From Diabrotica undecimpunctata (taxonomy: Eukaryota; Arthropoda; Insecta; Coleoptera; Chrysomelidae), in assembly GCF_040954645.1 (NCBI RefSeq), contig NC_092803.1, positions 125,501,461 through 125,565,460 on the forward strand: a stretch of 64,000 nt of DNA, written 5' to 3'. Made by a program: the position numbers and the translations under genes. How positions within the stretch are numbered: the stretch's first letter is position 1; every line of letters begins with the position of its first letter. Under the pieces are notes generated by a model. It saw only the letters and a list, made by a program, of their open reading frames with translations, made no database searches and was not told where the DNA came from. Below, piece by piece: positions 12,289 to 24,663 of the stretch.

Positions 12289-12940
12289 GATATTTTTATT
12301 TATTAGACAGTCCAAACTTTCACAAAATAAATGTAAATTCTGTTAAGCCAGTTAAATTCCTAAACTACTATCTCTCGCTTTAGTGACTAAGATGAAATTA
12401 AACAGGACATCGTAAGATGCGGCGATTTGAAGTAAAATCGACTTTAAGTATATTGAATGTAGTTATAGAATCCGATGTGATCAATAGAATTTGCATTGGA
12501 CTGAAGTGTCCTTTCTTGTTAAAGGGATAATCTCAGATTTACGTTGTATGTCTTGCATCAAAGCAATCAATAACGTTTACTCTACTTATAAACTTAGTTT
12601 AATCTAAATCTTTACTAATGGTCCTCGAAGATTACTGGATTTAAATTAGAAGTTTGTGGCGACAGAGTATTTATAAACGTCCATCACGTTTGCCAAAATT
12701 TAATACCAGCCGTCTATCTTGTCTCCAAACATACTCTGAAATGGTTTTACATAAAATAATAGTTTATGCGATGACAGTAATAATAAAACCCTTTAAAAAA
12801 AAACTAAAAAATAGATGATAAAGATCAGTCGTATTTTTAATTGCATACCATAATGTTCCGAATAATAACGTTTATTGCTTTGAGTGTATTTGAGATTAAA
12901 ACATTTTGTTATAATAATACTATTTGTATTGTTTAATATA
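12287..12940. other. Intergenic, no gene seen
   Basis: No coding or structural signal recognised. Confidence 0.5.
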
Positions 12941-13288
12941 CTTTTTCCGTCGACCATCCATTTATGATTAATTTTAACACCCTCAAAATCATTGATTATT
13001 GACCCCTATTAATGAATGATTTTCTATTAATGAACGATTTTAGTATAGGCAACACAACATACATTGCTTGCATAAATTAATTTAACCACATTTAACGCTC
13101 TGTGATTGGCAGTTACCTGTGGTGTAGGCAACCAAACATACCTATGTATATTCTCACTAACAAATTATTTAAAATGAAGTAGCCGCTGTAAGTACTGTCT
13201 GTCATTGTATGTCATTATTTATCGTTAAGTAAATAAAAATTTAAACTAAGATATTTTTATTTCTGAAAAGTATGGTCGACGGAAAAGT
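12941..13288. repeat. Putative MITE with about 16-bp terminal inverted repeats
   Basis: ctttttccgtcgaccat at 12941-12957 is the reverse complement, apart from one T, of atggtcgacggaaaag at 13272-13287. About 310 bp of non-coding AT-rich sequence lies between. A TSD is not evident, so the class is unassigned. Confidence 0.5.
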
Positions 13289-13304
13289 TTTGTTACGAAC
13301 TCGT

Positions 13305-13394
13305 GAATTAAAATGGTGATTAACAATCTCGAACATTAACGCACTCGCTTCGCTCGCGCGTTAATATATCTCAATTGTTAATCGCCCTTATTAA
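13305..13394. repeat. Imperfect palindrome with CG-rich centre
   Basis: gattaacaat (13318-13327) pairs with attgttaatc (13374-13383), and attaacgc pairs with gcgttaat inside, around a ctcgcttcgctcg centre. Outer flanks to 13305 and 13394 also pair imperfectly. It could form a cruciform and resembles a small foldback repeat. Confidence 0.65.
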
Positions 13395-13534
13395 TACACT
13401 TGTTGATTAAATAACTATTAAAACTAAAAATTCATCTTATACTGTTTTTTTAATATTCGAACTAAATGGTAATAATGTTGTAAGAATTTTATGGGGTCAC
13501 ACCAAGTCATAAATATAAAAAAATAATATACATA

Positions 13535-15541
13535 CAGTGAAGCTTCTCCATAACGGACATCAACGGGGAAAGTAATTGTCCGTTGTGTAGAATTATCGCT
13601 CGATTAATTGAAATAAAAAAGATGTTTTAATTTGCTTGATATATACGTTTTCGTACATATTTGCATAAACATATACACAAATAAAACAAATAAAATACTA
13701 ATGTAAAAAAGATTAATTTTAGGTAAGCATCATATAGGTAAATTACTTACAGTTGTAGTAAGTCCTAGTTCATCCTCACTCTCATTGTCGGAAACATTGG
13801 ACACCTATTCGTTTTATTTAAAATCAATAACACTACTAGCTAAGCTTACTTCAGGATTTCCCGTCAGTAGGGCTGCATAATTTCCTAGGTAGTTCAAAAA
13901 ATTTTCAACTCCATGACTTTCAAAAAAGGTTGACAATGGCAAATCATCTTCCAGATCTTGTAGCTCCAGATTTTCCACAATTTCTTCTCCGTTATTGTCG
14001 TTTTTTAAAAACCGTACCTAATGAAACACTTTTCTATTGTTTTTGTTAAAACGTGTCTCCATACTTCCACAATCCAAATTAAGGTGTTCCCTAGTTAAGC
14101 CATTGATAAAGAACATTCTATACATGATAACATTCTTCTCATCAAAAATTTTTTATACAGGGATATAAAGTTTTTAATTGTTCTTTGGTGTAACGGTTAA
14201 CAATGTGCTGTAGTATTAGGTGGCAAAAATATTATCGATATGTTAGATAACTGAATATCCAGATGGGATGTTACGTTGTCTAGGAATAAGAGAATTTTTC
14301 TATTTTGAAGTTGAATTTTTTTGTCAAATTTGTAAAGCCAATCTGTCATGATATCTTTGGTTATCCAGGCTTTCTTCTTGTAGTACCAGTCGACTTGGAG
14401 TTTATCAACATGAAAATTTCTAAAACATCGGGGAATTTTTAGTTTTACCAATCACCAAAGGTTTTTTTTATCCACATTTCAATTTGCACACAATAATACG
14501 GTCAGCCTTTTCTTAGCAGATTTACCCCCACTGCAGCTTTCATTACAATATATAAAAGTTTTACCTAGCAAGGCTTAATAATTTAGACCAGTCTGGTCAG
14601 CGTTATAAATATCTTCAGGTAAATAGCCACTTAATAAATTTGGCAGTTTTATTTGCTACTCTGAAAAGTCGTTAAGGTTAACATTTGCAGCTTTTAGAGA
14701 TATTGCTATAAATTTAATATTATGTCTTAAGCAAAACTTGTTAAGCCGACCATTAGAAGCTTTAAAGTTCAAATTGAGTTTTTTCGCCGCTTCTAAAGCT
14801 CTTTTTTTTATTATCGGTCTAGATAATGGAATGTTTATACTTCTCACTTTACAAAACCAATCGTACACTATAGTATCGATGGCAACATCTTTAGTTTTAA
14901 TTCTCTTTTTTTTTTGTTGAACATTCTCACTTTCACTATACCACTTTTTAAATCGGTCGTGTTCTTAAAATGTCACTAACATGAGTTTTTCCCATTTGAA
15001 CTTTCTGGGCCAAAACTCGAGCACTATAATTATTTTTTTCAGATCCTTTTATCACCGATATTTTTTCTTCCAAACTTAAAAACTTTCTTTTAGTCGAAGA
15101 CACTTTTACCCTTAGATTAGAATATTGCATCTAAATTAAAACTGTAAACAAAGGGTGAATCAATTCTAAAATCAGTTTTTCCAAATCAAACTCTATGTAC
15201 TTAAAGCACTTAGTGTTATACCATAAATAACTACTTATATAATTAGTTTATGGAAACAATAAGATATGTACATAAATGGATTTCCGCAGGCTCAATTTTA
15301 ATCTTATAATCACTACTTGACTGTCCATTGTTGACAGGTGAAATTACAATAATTCTTAACTAAAATAATGTCTTCAAACTTTCAAAGGCAAAAAATGTTA
15401 TCCCGAGTCGTTGTAAGAAGGGTCCGTTGTTTGAAGGTCTCTTCCTATTAAGCTACATATGAAATTTTCGTAGACCTAAAAACTGTCTGTTCAGCAGAGG
15501 TTTTAGTTGAGGAGAGTTGTCGTTTAACAGAAGTTTTACTG
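13535..15541 (-). mobile_element. Complete Tigger-type (pogo) DNA transposon with TA TSD
   Basis: Terminal inverted repeats begin cagtgaagcttct at 13535 and, on the other strand, cagtaaaacttct at 15541, both running into an aacgg/aacga block as in Tigger elements. TA dinucleotides flank both ends (13533-13534, 15542-15543), the expected duplication for Tc1/mariner-superfamily elements. The 2007-bp body carries one transposase pseudogene on the minus strand. Confidence 0.9.
13760..15130 (-). pseudogene. Tigger transposase, decayed
   Basis: The N-terminus (15130-14948) reads KRKFLSLEEKISVIKGSEKN followed by ARVLAQKVQMGKTHVSDIL, the CENP-B N-terminal helix-turn-helix. The second DNA-binding part (14868-14656) includes FKASNGRLNKFCLRHN. 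The catalytic core follows, with NADQTGLNY near 14600, LFLDNVTSHLD near 14265-14295 and FLPPNTTAHC near 14200, so the first two Asp positions are visible. The C-terminus continues brokenly to about 13760. At least ten stops or frameshifts are present. It lies inside matched terminal repeats, so it is this element's own former transposase. Confidence 0.88.
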
Positions 15542-15543
15542 TA

Positions 15544-18500
15544 ATCTAAACAATATCATTACTAATGACAAAAATCTGAAAAAAATGGGAGAATTTTTAA
15601 GAATTAAAATGTATGTTTATAAACTTTTTTCAGATTTTTGAAAGCAAAAGATCGCTTAGAATAAAAATTTTTTTAAACACATTTTTACGATAGGGGACTC
15701 CAGGGACCATTTAGGGAGCTAAAATTTTGGCTAAAGTGGTTTTTTAATATATATTTTAAAGAGAATAACTCTAAATAAAAATCTAGCTAATTGCAGATTT
15801 TACTTTGTTACTTTGCTCGGATTTTTTTAATTTTCTCTTCGATATGCCATTTCTTATTGCTGATTTTTAAAATGTCATTATGCAACATTAATGTCAACAT
15901 CCTTCGTTTATTTTAATAATATACCCTTTCATTATTTTCTTTTAATTTAATGTTCAACTGAGATTTTTCGCAAATTTCTAGCTAGACTCCATTTTTTACA
16001 GTTATTATTCGATAACATTTATGTTGTTGATTTTGCTACTATTGTTTGTTTTGTACTTGCTTTTGTACCTTTTTTTACAATAGCGTATTTAAAATTTTCT
16101 AGCTCCTATCAATAAAGACATAAGTCAGCAAATTTTCAAAAGTGAGATATTTATGTCCTTAATAATAAAATGCAAACAAGCCTTTGTATAAGCAAGTAAG
16201 TTAAATATCTTTAAATTTAGCAAATGATGAGCATGATTGTGTATATTCAAATATCTCAAAAATTATGAAATTTAAAAAAATAACCAGTGTTATACTATTT
16301 CAATCAATTTCTGTGGTTTGGCAATGAGCAGATAATTTATTTTATTTGCTTATCCACAATGCGATTTGGCCGACTGTGTCCACTTAAAACTTAAATAGTA
16401 GAATCTTCTCACCATATACGTCATAGATAATTATAGTGCCATAAGCCATAAAAAATATCGAATTTAATATCGGATGAGTCGAAATTAAGACTTATTTGAA
16501 TCTTAGTGATAATAGATGATACAAACTTTACCTGCATTTCGAATTTAAATAACGGTATAAAAAGAGATAAAGAAACAACAACAGTTCCAAACAAAAAGAA
16601 TAAAGACATTCCTACTACCTAAGCTAAACGTAGAGGTAAGAAAAAAACGTCGATCCAGGAAACAGATAAAACTAGTTAAAGTATTAAGAAACACACGAAA
16701 GTCATACATAACACAAAAGAGAAAAACAATAGCAGAAAGAACCATGAACTCACTAAACGACTGTCGCCTTAAGTGTTAAATAAGGTTTTGCGGATGATAA
16801 AAGAGGTTTACTTTTTGATAAATACTGAAAACTTGATGACCACAATAAAAGGGCAAATTTTATATCCTCTTTAATTTGCCTAGCGGATAAAAAATTCTAT
16901 GAGTGCAAAATAATTCTGACAGAGCACGAAAATTTTTCTGTAAATATGAAGTTTGTGTTAGTAAAAAACAGGAACCAGTATACTAGAAGTGTCTCATTAC
17001 TACATTTGAAGAAAGCAATGCCTTCATAAATCAGATTATATTAAACAGGCATTTGTCGACGTATACGACAATTATAGCAAATCAAAAAGGTCTGAGTTAA
17101 CCCAAAAATAAATGGTCGTAAAAAGTTTTAAATCGTGTTGTCCCATAAGCTTTCCTGCATATGCGAGTCATTATTGTACAGTCCATCTAATTTAGATAAC
17201 GATTTACGTCATTATATACGTCAGAGATTGAAGTTGACATAGTTGCCAAAGTATAAAAAAATCCTGAATCCATTTTAAATCAAATAGGTCACATAATTAT
17301 TAATATACTCTTTACAACGACTATTTAAATTCTTACATGACATTTTTGAAATAAAATACACTAATTTTGTTCTAAAAAGAACAGATTTTATTAAATAGTT
17401 AAAAATATAAAACAAGAGGTATTCACTTTAAGATTTAAAATAATAATGTACAAAAAGTGTCAACACCGCAACTGTCAAATAGGTGTTACCAATTTATGCC
17501 AAAATTTTACCTTCGTTCAATTACAGTTACAGTGTGTTCCGAACAAATGTTCTTGATAAAAACGCTTTATAATGCATTTATACAAATTAAATGAAACATA
17601 TTATTGTGTATTTCTTTAAGTTAACATTAATAGAAACTTTTAAATATTAGTTCTAAGCGTATATAATAAAATATGTCTAGTGGCTGTAATGCCAGTGTAC
17701 TCGGTAAAGTGATTCTAAAAAAGAACACACCTACACCCTAAATATTTCGTGTTGGTATCATGTGACGTCACACGCTATGACGCCAATGACGTACATCGTT
17801 AACTAAATTAGATGAAGTGTAGATAAATACAATCTAAATTATACTTACAATCAGATTTAACTCTTGCTAAAATGTATGGCCTTTATAAAGAAAACACCAA
17901 AATAAAAAATTGTGTTTCAATGAGAATTTACTATGCAAAATTTCATGAACTAGAATTATAATTAAAAAAAAAAACCAAAGAGATACTTACGTGTTCTACA
18001 TACTATAGTTTGAAAAATAGAATAGCATACGCAGAAGAAAACAAAAAGCAAAAATTAATCCTAGAGCAGAAAATGCATCACCTTGCAGCTCAAGAAAACA
18101 TATAACGCAAAATCAAGTGATAAAACTTTAACTAGACAAAATACGTCAACGCTCCTTTATTTTAAGTCGTCACCTAATATTGACAAAGAATTTAAGTCAT
18201 TTAATTGCTGAAGAAGGGAAAAGCAAGTAGCCAAATGGAATCGATAGTATCGATATTAATAATATTGATATTGATTTTACTGGATATCGATTCTATTGGA
18301 TATTGACTATTGATTAGAAAAACTGAAAACCGTTTTTTGAAATAACTGGTTTTTAAAATGACTGGTTAAGTGTATTGCGTTCATATCGAAAGGCAATAAA
18401 ATTCTTACAATTTCATTGATCAATTCTGTCTGCACCAGAAATCATTCGCGGTGCTTTTTTAATTAAGGGATCTGCCAACATTGCAGCTATGTAAGGCTAC

Positions 18501-18900
18501 ACTAGTCAAACCGTTGAGCGCCCTGCTTGCGCGGTGGCAAAATTTTGCCAATTTTTATCTGTGACAAAAAAAAACTGGAAAAACTGATTATTGCAGGGCG
18601 AAAGACCGGTTTTTGGTTATAACCGGTAGGTTTTTCCCACCTATAATAAAGGCTGTTTAAAATACTTTCTTGTTAGATTAAAACCTACAGAGAAACGTCA
18701 CACATAAATGTAAAATATAATTCTCATTACAATCAATTGTGGTTTAATGCCATATAAATACAATATTTAACTTAAACATGCCACACAAGAAAACTGTTTT
18801 AGATATAGACATAATTGGTTGTGTTTTTGTCCGGCGAATCCACCAAAAAGTTGAAATTAACAATATAAATACTGGGATACACATTTTAGTGTAAAAAACA
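15544..18900. other. Long AT-rich intergenic stretch
   Basis: No supported gene in about 3.3 kb. Minus-strand frames at 16421-16745 are low-complexity. A tgtgacgtcaca palindrome (CRE-like) sits at 17761-17772 without a nearby gene. At 18235-18320 there is an ATCGATA/ATTGATA-rich stretch. Near 17990-18105 a lysine-rich coiled-coil-like reading frame appears, too short and broken to name. Confidence 0.5.
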
Positions 18901-19288
18901 CAAGAGCGTAAGCGCAAAATTTCGAGCCAATGCTTTTTAAATGCATTAATTTTTTTCGAATCCTGTGAAAACTAACAAATATTTTTGAAAACTTTAAACG
19001 CAGAATGAAAGATTATATTAGCAAGAAGCGAAAGTCCCTTAGAATAAACAAAAAGTTTTTTTGAATGAGATATTTGAAATTACAAATCACACTAAGTTTT
19101 CTCTTCTTTTTCACTTATGTTACTTATAAACATTATAGAAGTTTTCAGGGACTTTCGGTCCTCAGTAATAATGTATTCTTTCATTCTGCGTTTAAATTTT
19201 TCAAAAATACTTATCAGTTTTCTCAGGATTCGAAAAAAATGAATGCATTTAAAAAGCATTTGCCCGAAATTTTGCGCCTACGCTCTTG
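18901..19288. repeat. Foldback MITE with about 140-bp arms
   Basis: 18901-19040 and 19147-19288 are reverse complements at high identity; shared blocks include caagagcgta, gcgcaaaatttcg, tgctttttaaatgcatt, ttttttcgaatcctg and aaacgcagaatgaaag. About 105 bp separates the arms. The identity is higher than in the element at 1-823, suggesting a younger insertion. The frame at 19065-19292 is the arm read through. No TSD is clear. Confidence 0.9.
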
Positions 19289-20023
<735 letters not shown>

Positions 20024-20102
20024 GCACTCGTAAGTGAATGGGATGTTTTCGGTCAATTTAAAGATAAAAAAGACAAGAGTTGTGCTACTTTATCTATTTA
20101 AT

Positions 20103-20145
20103 AAAGATGTTTCGCCCACTGTTTATTGAGCATCATCTGTTCATC
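20103..20145 (-). ncRNA. Hammerhead-like motif, probably decayed
   Basis: On the minus strand CAGAUGA (20133-20139, one change from CUGAUGA) is followed by a gcuca/ugggc stem II and GAAA (20110-20113). The stem III position reads CAUC where paired bases are expected. It sits between the TA tract and a Penelope fragment and probably belongs to a Penelope-type terminal repeat. Confidence 0.45.
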
Positions 20146-20329
20146 CAAAAGAGTGTTATTAGCGATACATCTAATAAGAGAAACAATTAAGTAAATGATC
20201 TTACCTTTAAAAGATCTGTAGCGTTAAAATGGTATTAGTGTGAAGAAACATCAAAAAGGCAAACATCAAAAAATAATATATTAAATACATCAGCAAAAAA
20301 AAACACAGAATTTTAGAAATTTAATTTTA

Positions 20330-20551
20330 GAAAACAAGTTCCTAACCGTCTTAGCATTATTGATAGCAATCTTAACCGAGATATTGTTCTGTTTGTATAA
20401 TTTAAAACACCTCTATCCTTTTTGGAACAAGTGAGTGTAGTCTATCACATACCCTGTTCTGAATGTGATGCATGTTATATTGGTCAGACGGGCCGTTCCC
20501 TTAAAGGACGCCTTACTTCACATCGTAGTGACATTAAACTTTCTAAACATA
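20330..20551 (+). pseudogene. Penelope-like GIY-YIG fragment
   Basis: From about 20430 the plus strand encodes EQVSVVYHIPCSECDACYIG followed by QTGRSLKGRLTSH. This is the Cys-paired GIY-YIG endonuclease core of Penelope-like elements, with the conserved VYHIPC, CYIGQTGR and R-x3-H features. The frame before it is shifted. It is cut off at 20551, where the mariner element inserted. Confidence 0.85.
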
Positions 20552-20840
20552 CCTGCACAGAAAAAATTTAAGGTGGGTGTGTAGCCCTAAATCGCCCCAA
20601 TTTTTTGAGTACGTTCAAATAAAATGAATTTTGTGGCATCATTAGTTTAACACATTATTTTTAAAACTTTTTTGCTCTTATTACTTTTTCGAAAAACTAG
20701 TTTTTTCCTAGTTGGCCATAAAATTACAATTAGTTTATACGAATACAATAATTACAAACAGTCCCATTAATAATAGTCAATAATTTAAAGCTATTATTTA
20801 TTGTGTGAATAAGATTAATATTAAAAATTTTGATATTACA

Positions 20841-21784
20841 ATGGCCCACACATTTCAGGAAATGGCAGATATGCATTCAACTTTGGGTAAGTTGGATCAG
20901 ATTAAATTATGATTTCAATAAACTATCAGGAATATCGTAGGTGAATGTCAAGGAAATAGTGCAGCAGCCGCAAGGTGTTATGCAGTAAAATACCCCAATC
21001 GAAATACACCCGATAGACGATTATTTCTGACCATTAATCGTCGTTTACGTGAAACGGGTACATTCCAACCGCAAGTTGCTGGCAATAGTGGTCGTCCAAT
21101 AATGGATGCAACTGATAAAGACATTTTAGAAATCATTGAAGAAGTCCCTGGAACAAGTACGAGGGTAATAGGTACTCAACTAAATGTTCCTCACGTAAGG
21201 GTTTGGAAGGATCAGCTGCTTAAACCCTATCACTTAACAACGGTTCAAGAGTTATTGATTGAAGATTATCCTAAAAGGATTAGATTTTGCGATTGGTTGT
21301 TAATGGAAAACACTTGAAATGTTAATTTTATTAGAAATATTTTGTTTACCGACGAGGTTACCTTCAGTAGAAATGGAATAACAAACTATCATAATGAGCA
21401 CATTTGGGCCGATGAAAATCCTCACGCCAACAAAACGACTCATCACCAAAGAACTTTCAAAGTTAATGTTTGGGCAGAAATTGTGGATAACAATCTAATA
21501 GGCCCAGTATTTCTTCTCAACAATTTAAATGGTGATAATTATTTGCAGTTCTTGGCAAACGATTTATAAGAGTATTTGGAAGAAGTGAATATTGCAATAA
21601 GGCAAAATATGTGGTTTCTACAAGATGGCGCTCCACCGCAATACAGTAATGAAATCCGGGAATACCTTTGCAGGCAGTATCCTGGTCGGTGGATTGGAAG
21701 GATCGTGACACACCTATTTCTTGGTTACCCAGAAGTCCAGGTCTTAACCCCATGGACTTTTGCTTTTGGGGGTTTATGAAAGAG
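20841..21784 (+). pseudogene. mariner-family transposase with small intron, interrupted
   Basis: Exon 1 (20841-20886) starts MAHTFQEMADMHSTL. A GT...AG intron of 54 nt at 20887-20940 restores the frame into ECQGNSAAAARCYAVKYPNR, the helix-turn-helix of this mariner group. The catalytic core has ILFTDEVTFSRNG (first Asp, near 21345), HIWADENPHA, WFLQDGAPPQYS (second Asp, near 21615) and, after a frameshift near 21700, NPMDFCFWG (third Asp). Stops at 21315 and 21567 break it. The last 50-60 residues lie beyond the LINE, from 24675, including a GVILNI block matching the usual NGGHFEHLL end. Confidence 0.88.
20887..20940 (+). other. 54-nt spliceosomal intron in mariner transposase
   Basis: gtaagt at 20887 and tag at 20940 bound the segment. 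Removing it joins codon 16 (G|GT) and gives the expected LGECQGN transition. Without removal the frame hits stops. Confidence 0.75.
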
Positions 21785-21915
21785 AAAGTGTATTCTGTAG
21801 TGTGTAATTCGTGTGTGTATAGTGTGTGTATAATGTGTGTGTCTAGTGTGTGTGTGTAGAAAGTGTATTCTTTATGCTCTTAAATCATTAAGAGCAAAAA
21901 TCATTAAGAGCAAAA

Positions 21916-22985
21916 AGAGGTGTGTCTATAGCCGTGCATACAAAACTCAAAAACAATATCAAGAGTTGGGAAGAGATAGACGAGCAGATCATTATGATGG
22001 ATCTTGAGAAACATGGGGAGACGATAGTTATAATAGGAGTATATGCTCCTAGTGACGACTCTGATACAAAAGTTAAGGATGAATTCTATGACAAATTGCT
22101 TGACGTGTTGACCCATGTAAACCGATCCAAAGAAATATGCCTATTAGGAGATTTCAATGCTCGGGTAGGCAAACAATTACAAGACAATGTGGTAGGAAGA
22201 TATGGATGAAGACAAAATAAACAACAACGGAGAGCGACTCATTGATCTTTGTGAAACATTACAGCTTAAAATAATGAATGGATTTTATCAGCACAAAGAT
22301 ATACATAAATTTACCTGGGAACAACCAAAGAAAAAGATAAAATCTATAATCGACTATCTCATCCAACCAGAAAACAAAAGGCTCCAAACAAATGACGTAA
22401 GGGTGTATCGTGGTGCCAAATGCGGATCTGACCACTATATGGTGGTCGCAAAATAGCCATACACTACAGGAAAGTAAACAAGAACAAAATTGAACAGGAG
22501 AAGGTAGCAGCTTCCACAAAGATAAGATATAATATTGATAGCCTCAAACAAGAATCAGTACAATTCCTCTACAAACTTAGACTAGCCTCAAAACTAACTC
22601 ACTTAACTCGAAGAGAAACAGCCGAAAAAAAATATCAAGATATAAAAAATTGCATTCATCAGGCGGCCAAAGAGGCATTGGGGTACGAAGAAGCTGACAA
22701 AAGAAAAAATCCTGAGTGGTGGAACGAAGAAGTAGGAAAATTAATTAAAGACAAAAAAAAAGCTTATCAAACATGGCTATCCACGAAAGACTCAGAAGAC
22801 CGCAGAATTTACAGCAGACTCAACAGGGAAGCAAAGAAGGAAGTCACTAAAAGAAAAAACGAAATGTGGGAAGAGAAATGCGAAGAAATGGACCGATGCT
22901 TAGGAGGGACCAAAGTGACACAAGCTTGGAAATTCATAAAAAGTATTAGAAAAGAAAGAAAAGATGAGGGAAATATAAAAACCTG
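21916..22985 (+). pseudogene. LINE endonuclease and linker, broken
   Basis: The frame begins GVSIAVHTKLKNNI and carries ETIVIIGVYAPSDD (near 22020), EICLLGDFNARVG (22130-22170) and, after a one-base slip at 22203, a TWEQ block, a SIIDYLI block and CGSDHYMVVA (22420-22450). The D-x-N and SDH catalytic blocks are intact. A stop at 22454-22456 and another at 22984-22986 separate it from the reverse transcriptase. The linker has PEWWNEEVGKLI (22710-22745). The first part of the endonuclease is missing through 5' truncation. Confidence 0.87.
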
Positions 22986-23048
22986 ATTCAAAATAAAAAG
23001 TGGGAAAAATATTACGAAACGCTATTAACAGAAAGTAGGCACGAATTT

Positions 23049-24579
23049 ATGGAAAGACCTGACCATATTTCAATGACAGAAAACTCAGAGGTGCATAAGA
23101 TAAACAAAGAAGAACTGAAAAAAGAATTGAAACAAATGAAAAATAAAAAAGCACCCGGGCCTGGAGACATTCCCATCGAGTTGGTGAAACATGGACTGGA
23201 TGCTCTTTTGGAAAGCATAGTGAATATTTTCAATAAATGCTTAATTGAAGGCCAAACGATTCCAGACGACTGGAATTTGGCCCACATTAGCCCCATTTAT
23301 AAAAAGGGAGACAGAAAAGAATGCGGAAATTATAGAGCCATTAGCGTAACTAGCTCGCTGGGAAGGTTATATGGTCGTATATTGAAAAGAAGAATAGAAG
23401 AGGAGTATAAAGAAATTGAAGAACAAAGCGGCTTCAGAGCAGGAAGATCGTGCGTGGACAACACATTTACCCTTCAACAAGTAATTGAAAAACGAACAGC
23501 TCGAAACCTCCCTACGCATCTGGTATTTATAGATCTGGAGAAGGCTTATGATATAGTTCTTTTAAAACTCTTATTTAGTGTCTTGACGAAAACGGACCTT
23601 AGTAAAACATATCTAAAAGCAATACTGAACATCTATAAATGTCCTCAAAGCACTGTAAAAACAGGAAATACTTTCTCAAGGGTATTTACAGTAACGAAAG
23701 GCTTAAGACAAGGGTGTTGTCTTTCCCCCACCCTATTCAAAATATATATCCAAGAAGCACTGCACCAATGGAGACAAAAATGTGCGGGAATGGGGTTGAA
23801 GCTTAACAACCATTATCTGACAACGCTGTTCTTTGCAGATGATCCAGTACTAATTGCAAGCTGTGAAGAAGATGCAGATTATATGCTTAGAAAGCTGAAA
23901 GATGAATACGAAAAATGGGGGATGAGTATGAATATGTCTACAACAGAATATATGCGAATAGGCAGTGAAGACGAAGACCCGGATTTGGAAATTAGACAAA
24001 TAAAAAGGTGCTACGAATACAAATATTTGGGAAGTATTATCTGCAGTAAAGGAACAACGGAACGAGATATAGACTATAGAGTGCAACAAGGCAGGAAGAG
24101 TGTTCAAATTCTGAATTCAATACTTTGGTCCAACAAAGCTACTATGAGAACTAAAATGACTATCTACAAAGTAATTGTAGAGCCCATTCTTACATATGGA
24201 GCAGAATGTTGGCAAATGACAGTAAAAGGAAAGAAAAAAGTTGACACGGTTGAAATGGACTACCTAAGAAGAGCTTGCCGTATATCAAGAGTAGAACGTA
24301 TACCTAATTCTGAAATTAGAAGAAAAACAGATAGAGTACATACAACTTCTGAAAGAATAGAAACTAGACAGTTAATATGGTATGGACACGTACAGAGGAT
24401 GGACGACAACAGATGGCCAAAAAGAGCTATGGAATACAATCCAAGTAATAGAAGGAAACGAGGAAGACCAGCCAAGTCTTGGATACAAGGTGTTATGGAA
24501 ACCATGAAAGATAGAGCCATTGATGAAGACACCTGGAGAGATCGAAATGCGGGAAGCGGCAGAAGCTGTAGGATCCCCG

Positions 24580-24662
<83 letters not shown>
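23049..24662 (+). CDS. Reverse transcriptase part of a LINE polyprotein, long open frame
   Basis: 537 codons are open. In order: KAPGPGDIPIELVKHGLDAL (about residues 37-56), WNLAHISPIYKKGD, NYRAISVTSSLGR, EEQSGFRAGRSCVDNTF, the first catalytic Asp in VFIDLEKAYD (near 160-168), TKGLRQGCCLSPTLFKIY and the catalytic FADD at residues 262-265 (23832-23843). The C-terminal part has YKYLGSIICSKG, ILTYGAECWQ, LIWYGHVQRMDD and RKRGRPAKSW. The first ATG shown is not the native start, since the frame belongs to a longer polyprotein. The last 25 or so residues are read-through of the TA tail. All catalytic residues are present, so the copy is young, but it lacks an intact endonuclease. Confidence 0.88.
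24582..24660. repeat. (TA)n tract, 3' tail of the LINE
   Basis: It lies between the end of the LINE coding region and the second TSD copy, so it is the element's 3' tail, possibly expanded after insertion. Confidence 0.9.

Positions 24663-24663
<1 letters not shown>

Larger units (their letters stand above)
21800..24660 (+). mobile_element. RTE-like LINE inserted in the mariner, 14-bp TSD
   Basis: aagtgtattctgta at 21786-21799 and 24661-24674 brackets the insert, and the mariner frame resumes after it. The 5' end is a gtgtgta-rich run (21800-21857) and a short tandem (cattaagagcaaaaa). An endonuclease truncated at its N-terminus, a linker and a reverse transcriptase follow. The 3' tail is a (TA)n tract of 79 bp. 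This is the best preserved LINE in the window. Confidence 0.92.

Noticed and set aside
16421..16745. Overlapping hydrophobic minus-strand frames
   Set aside because: Low-complexity AT-rich sequence; no domain, start context or splice support.
17761..17772. tgtgacgtcaca palindrome as a CRE-type regulatory site
   Set aside because: One 8-bp core in 64 kb is unremarkable, and no promoter or gene is nearby.
18235..18320. ATCGATA-rich block as satellite or origin
   Set aside because: Short, irregular and without a constant period.
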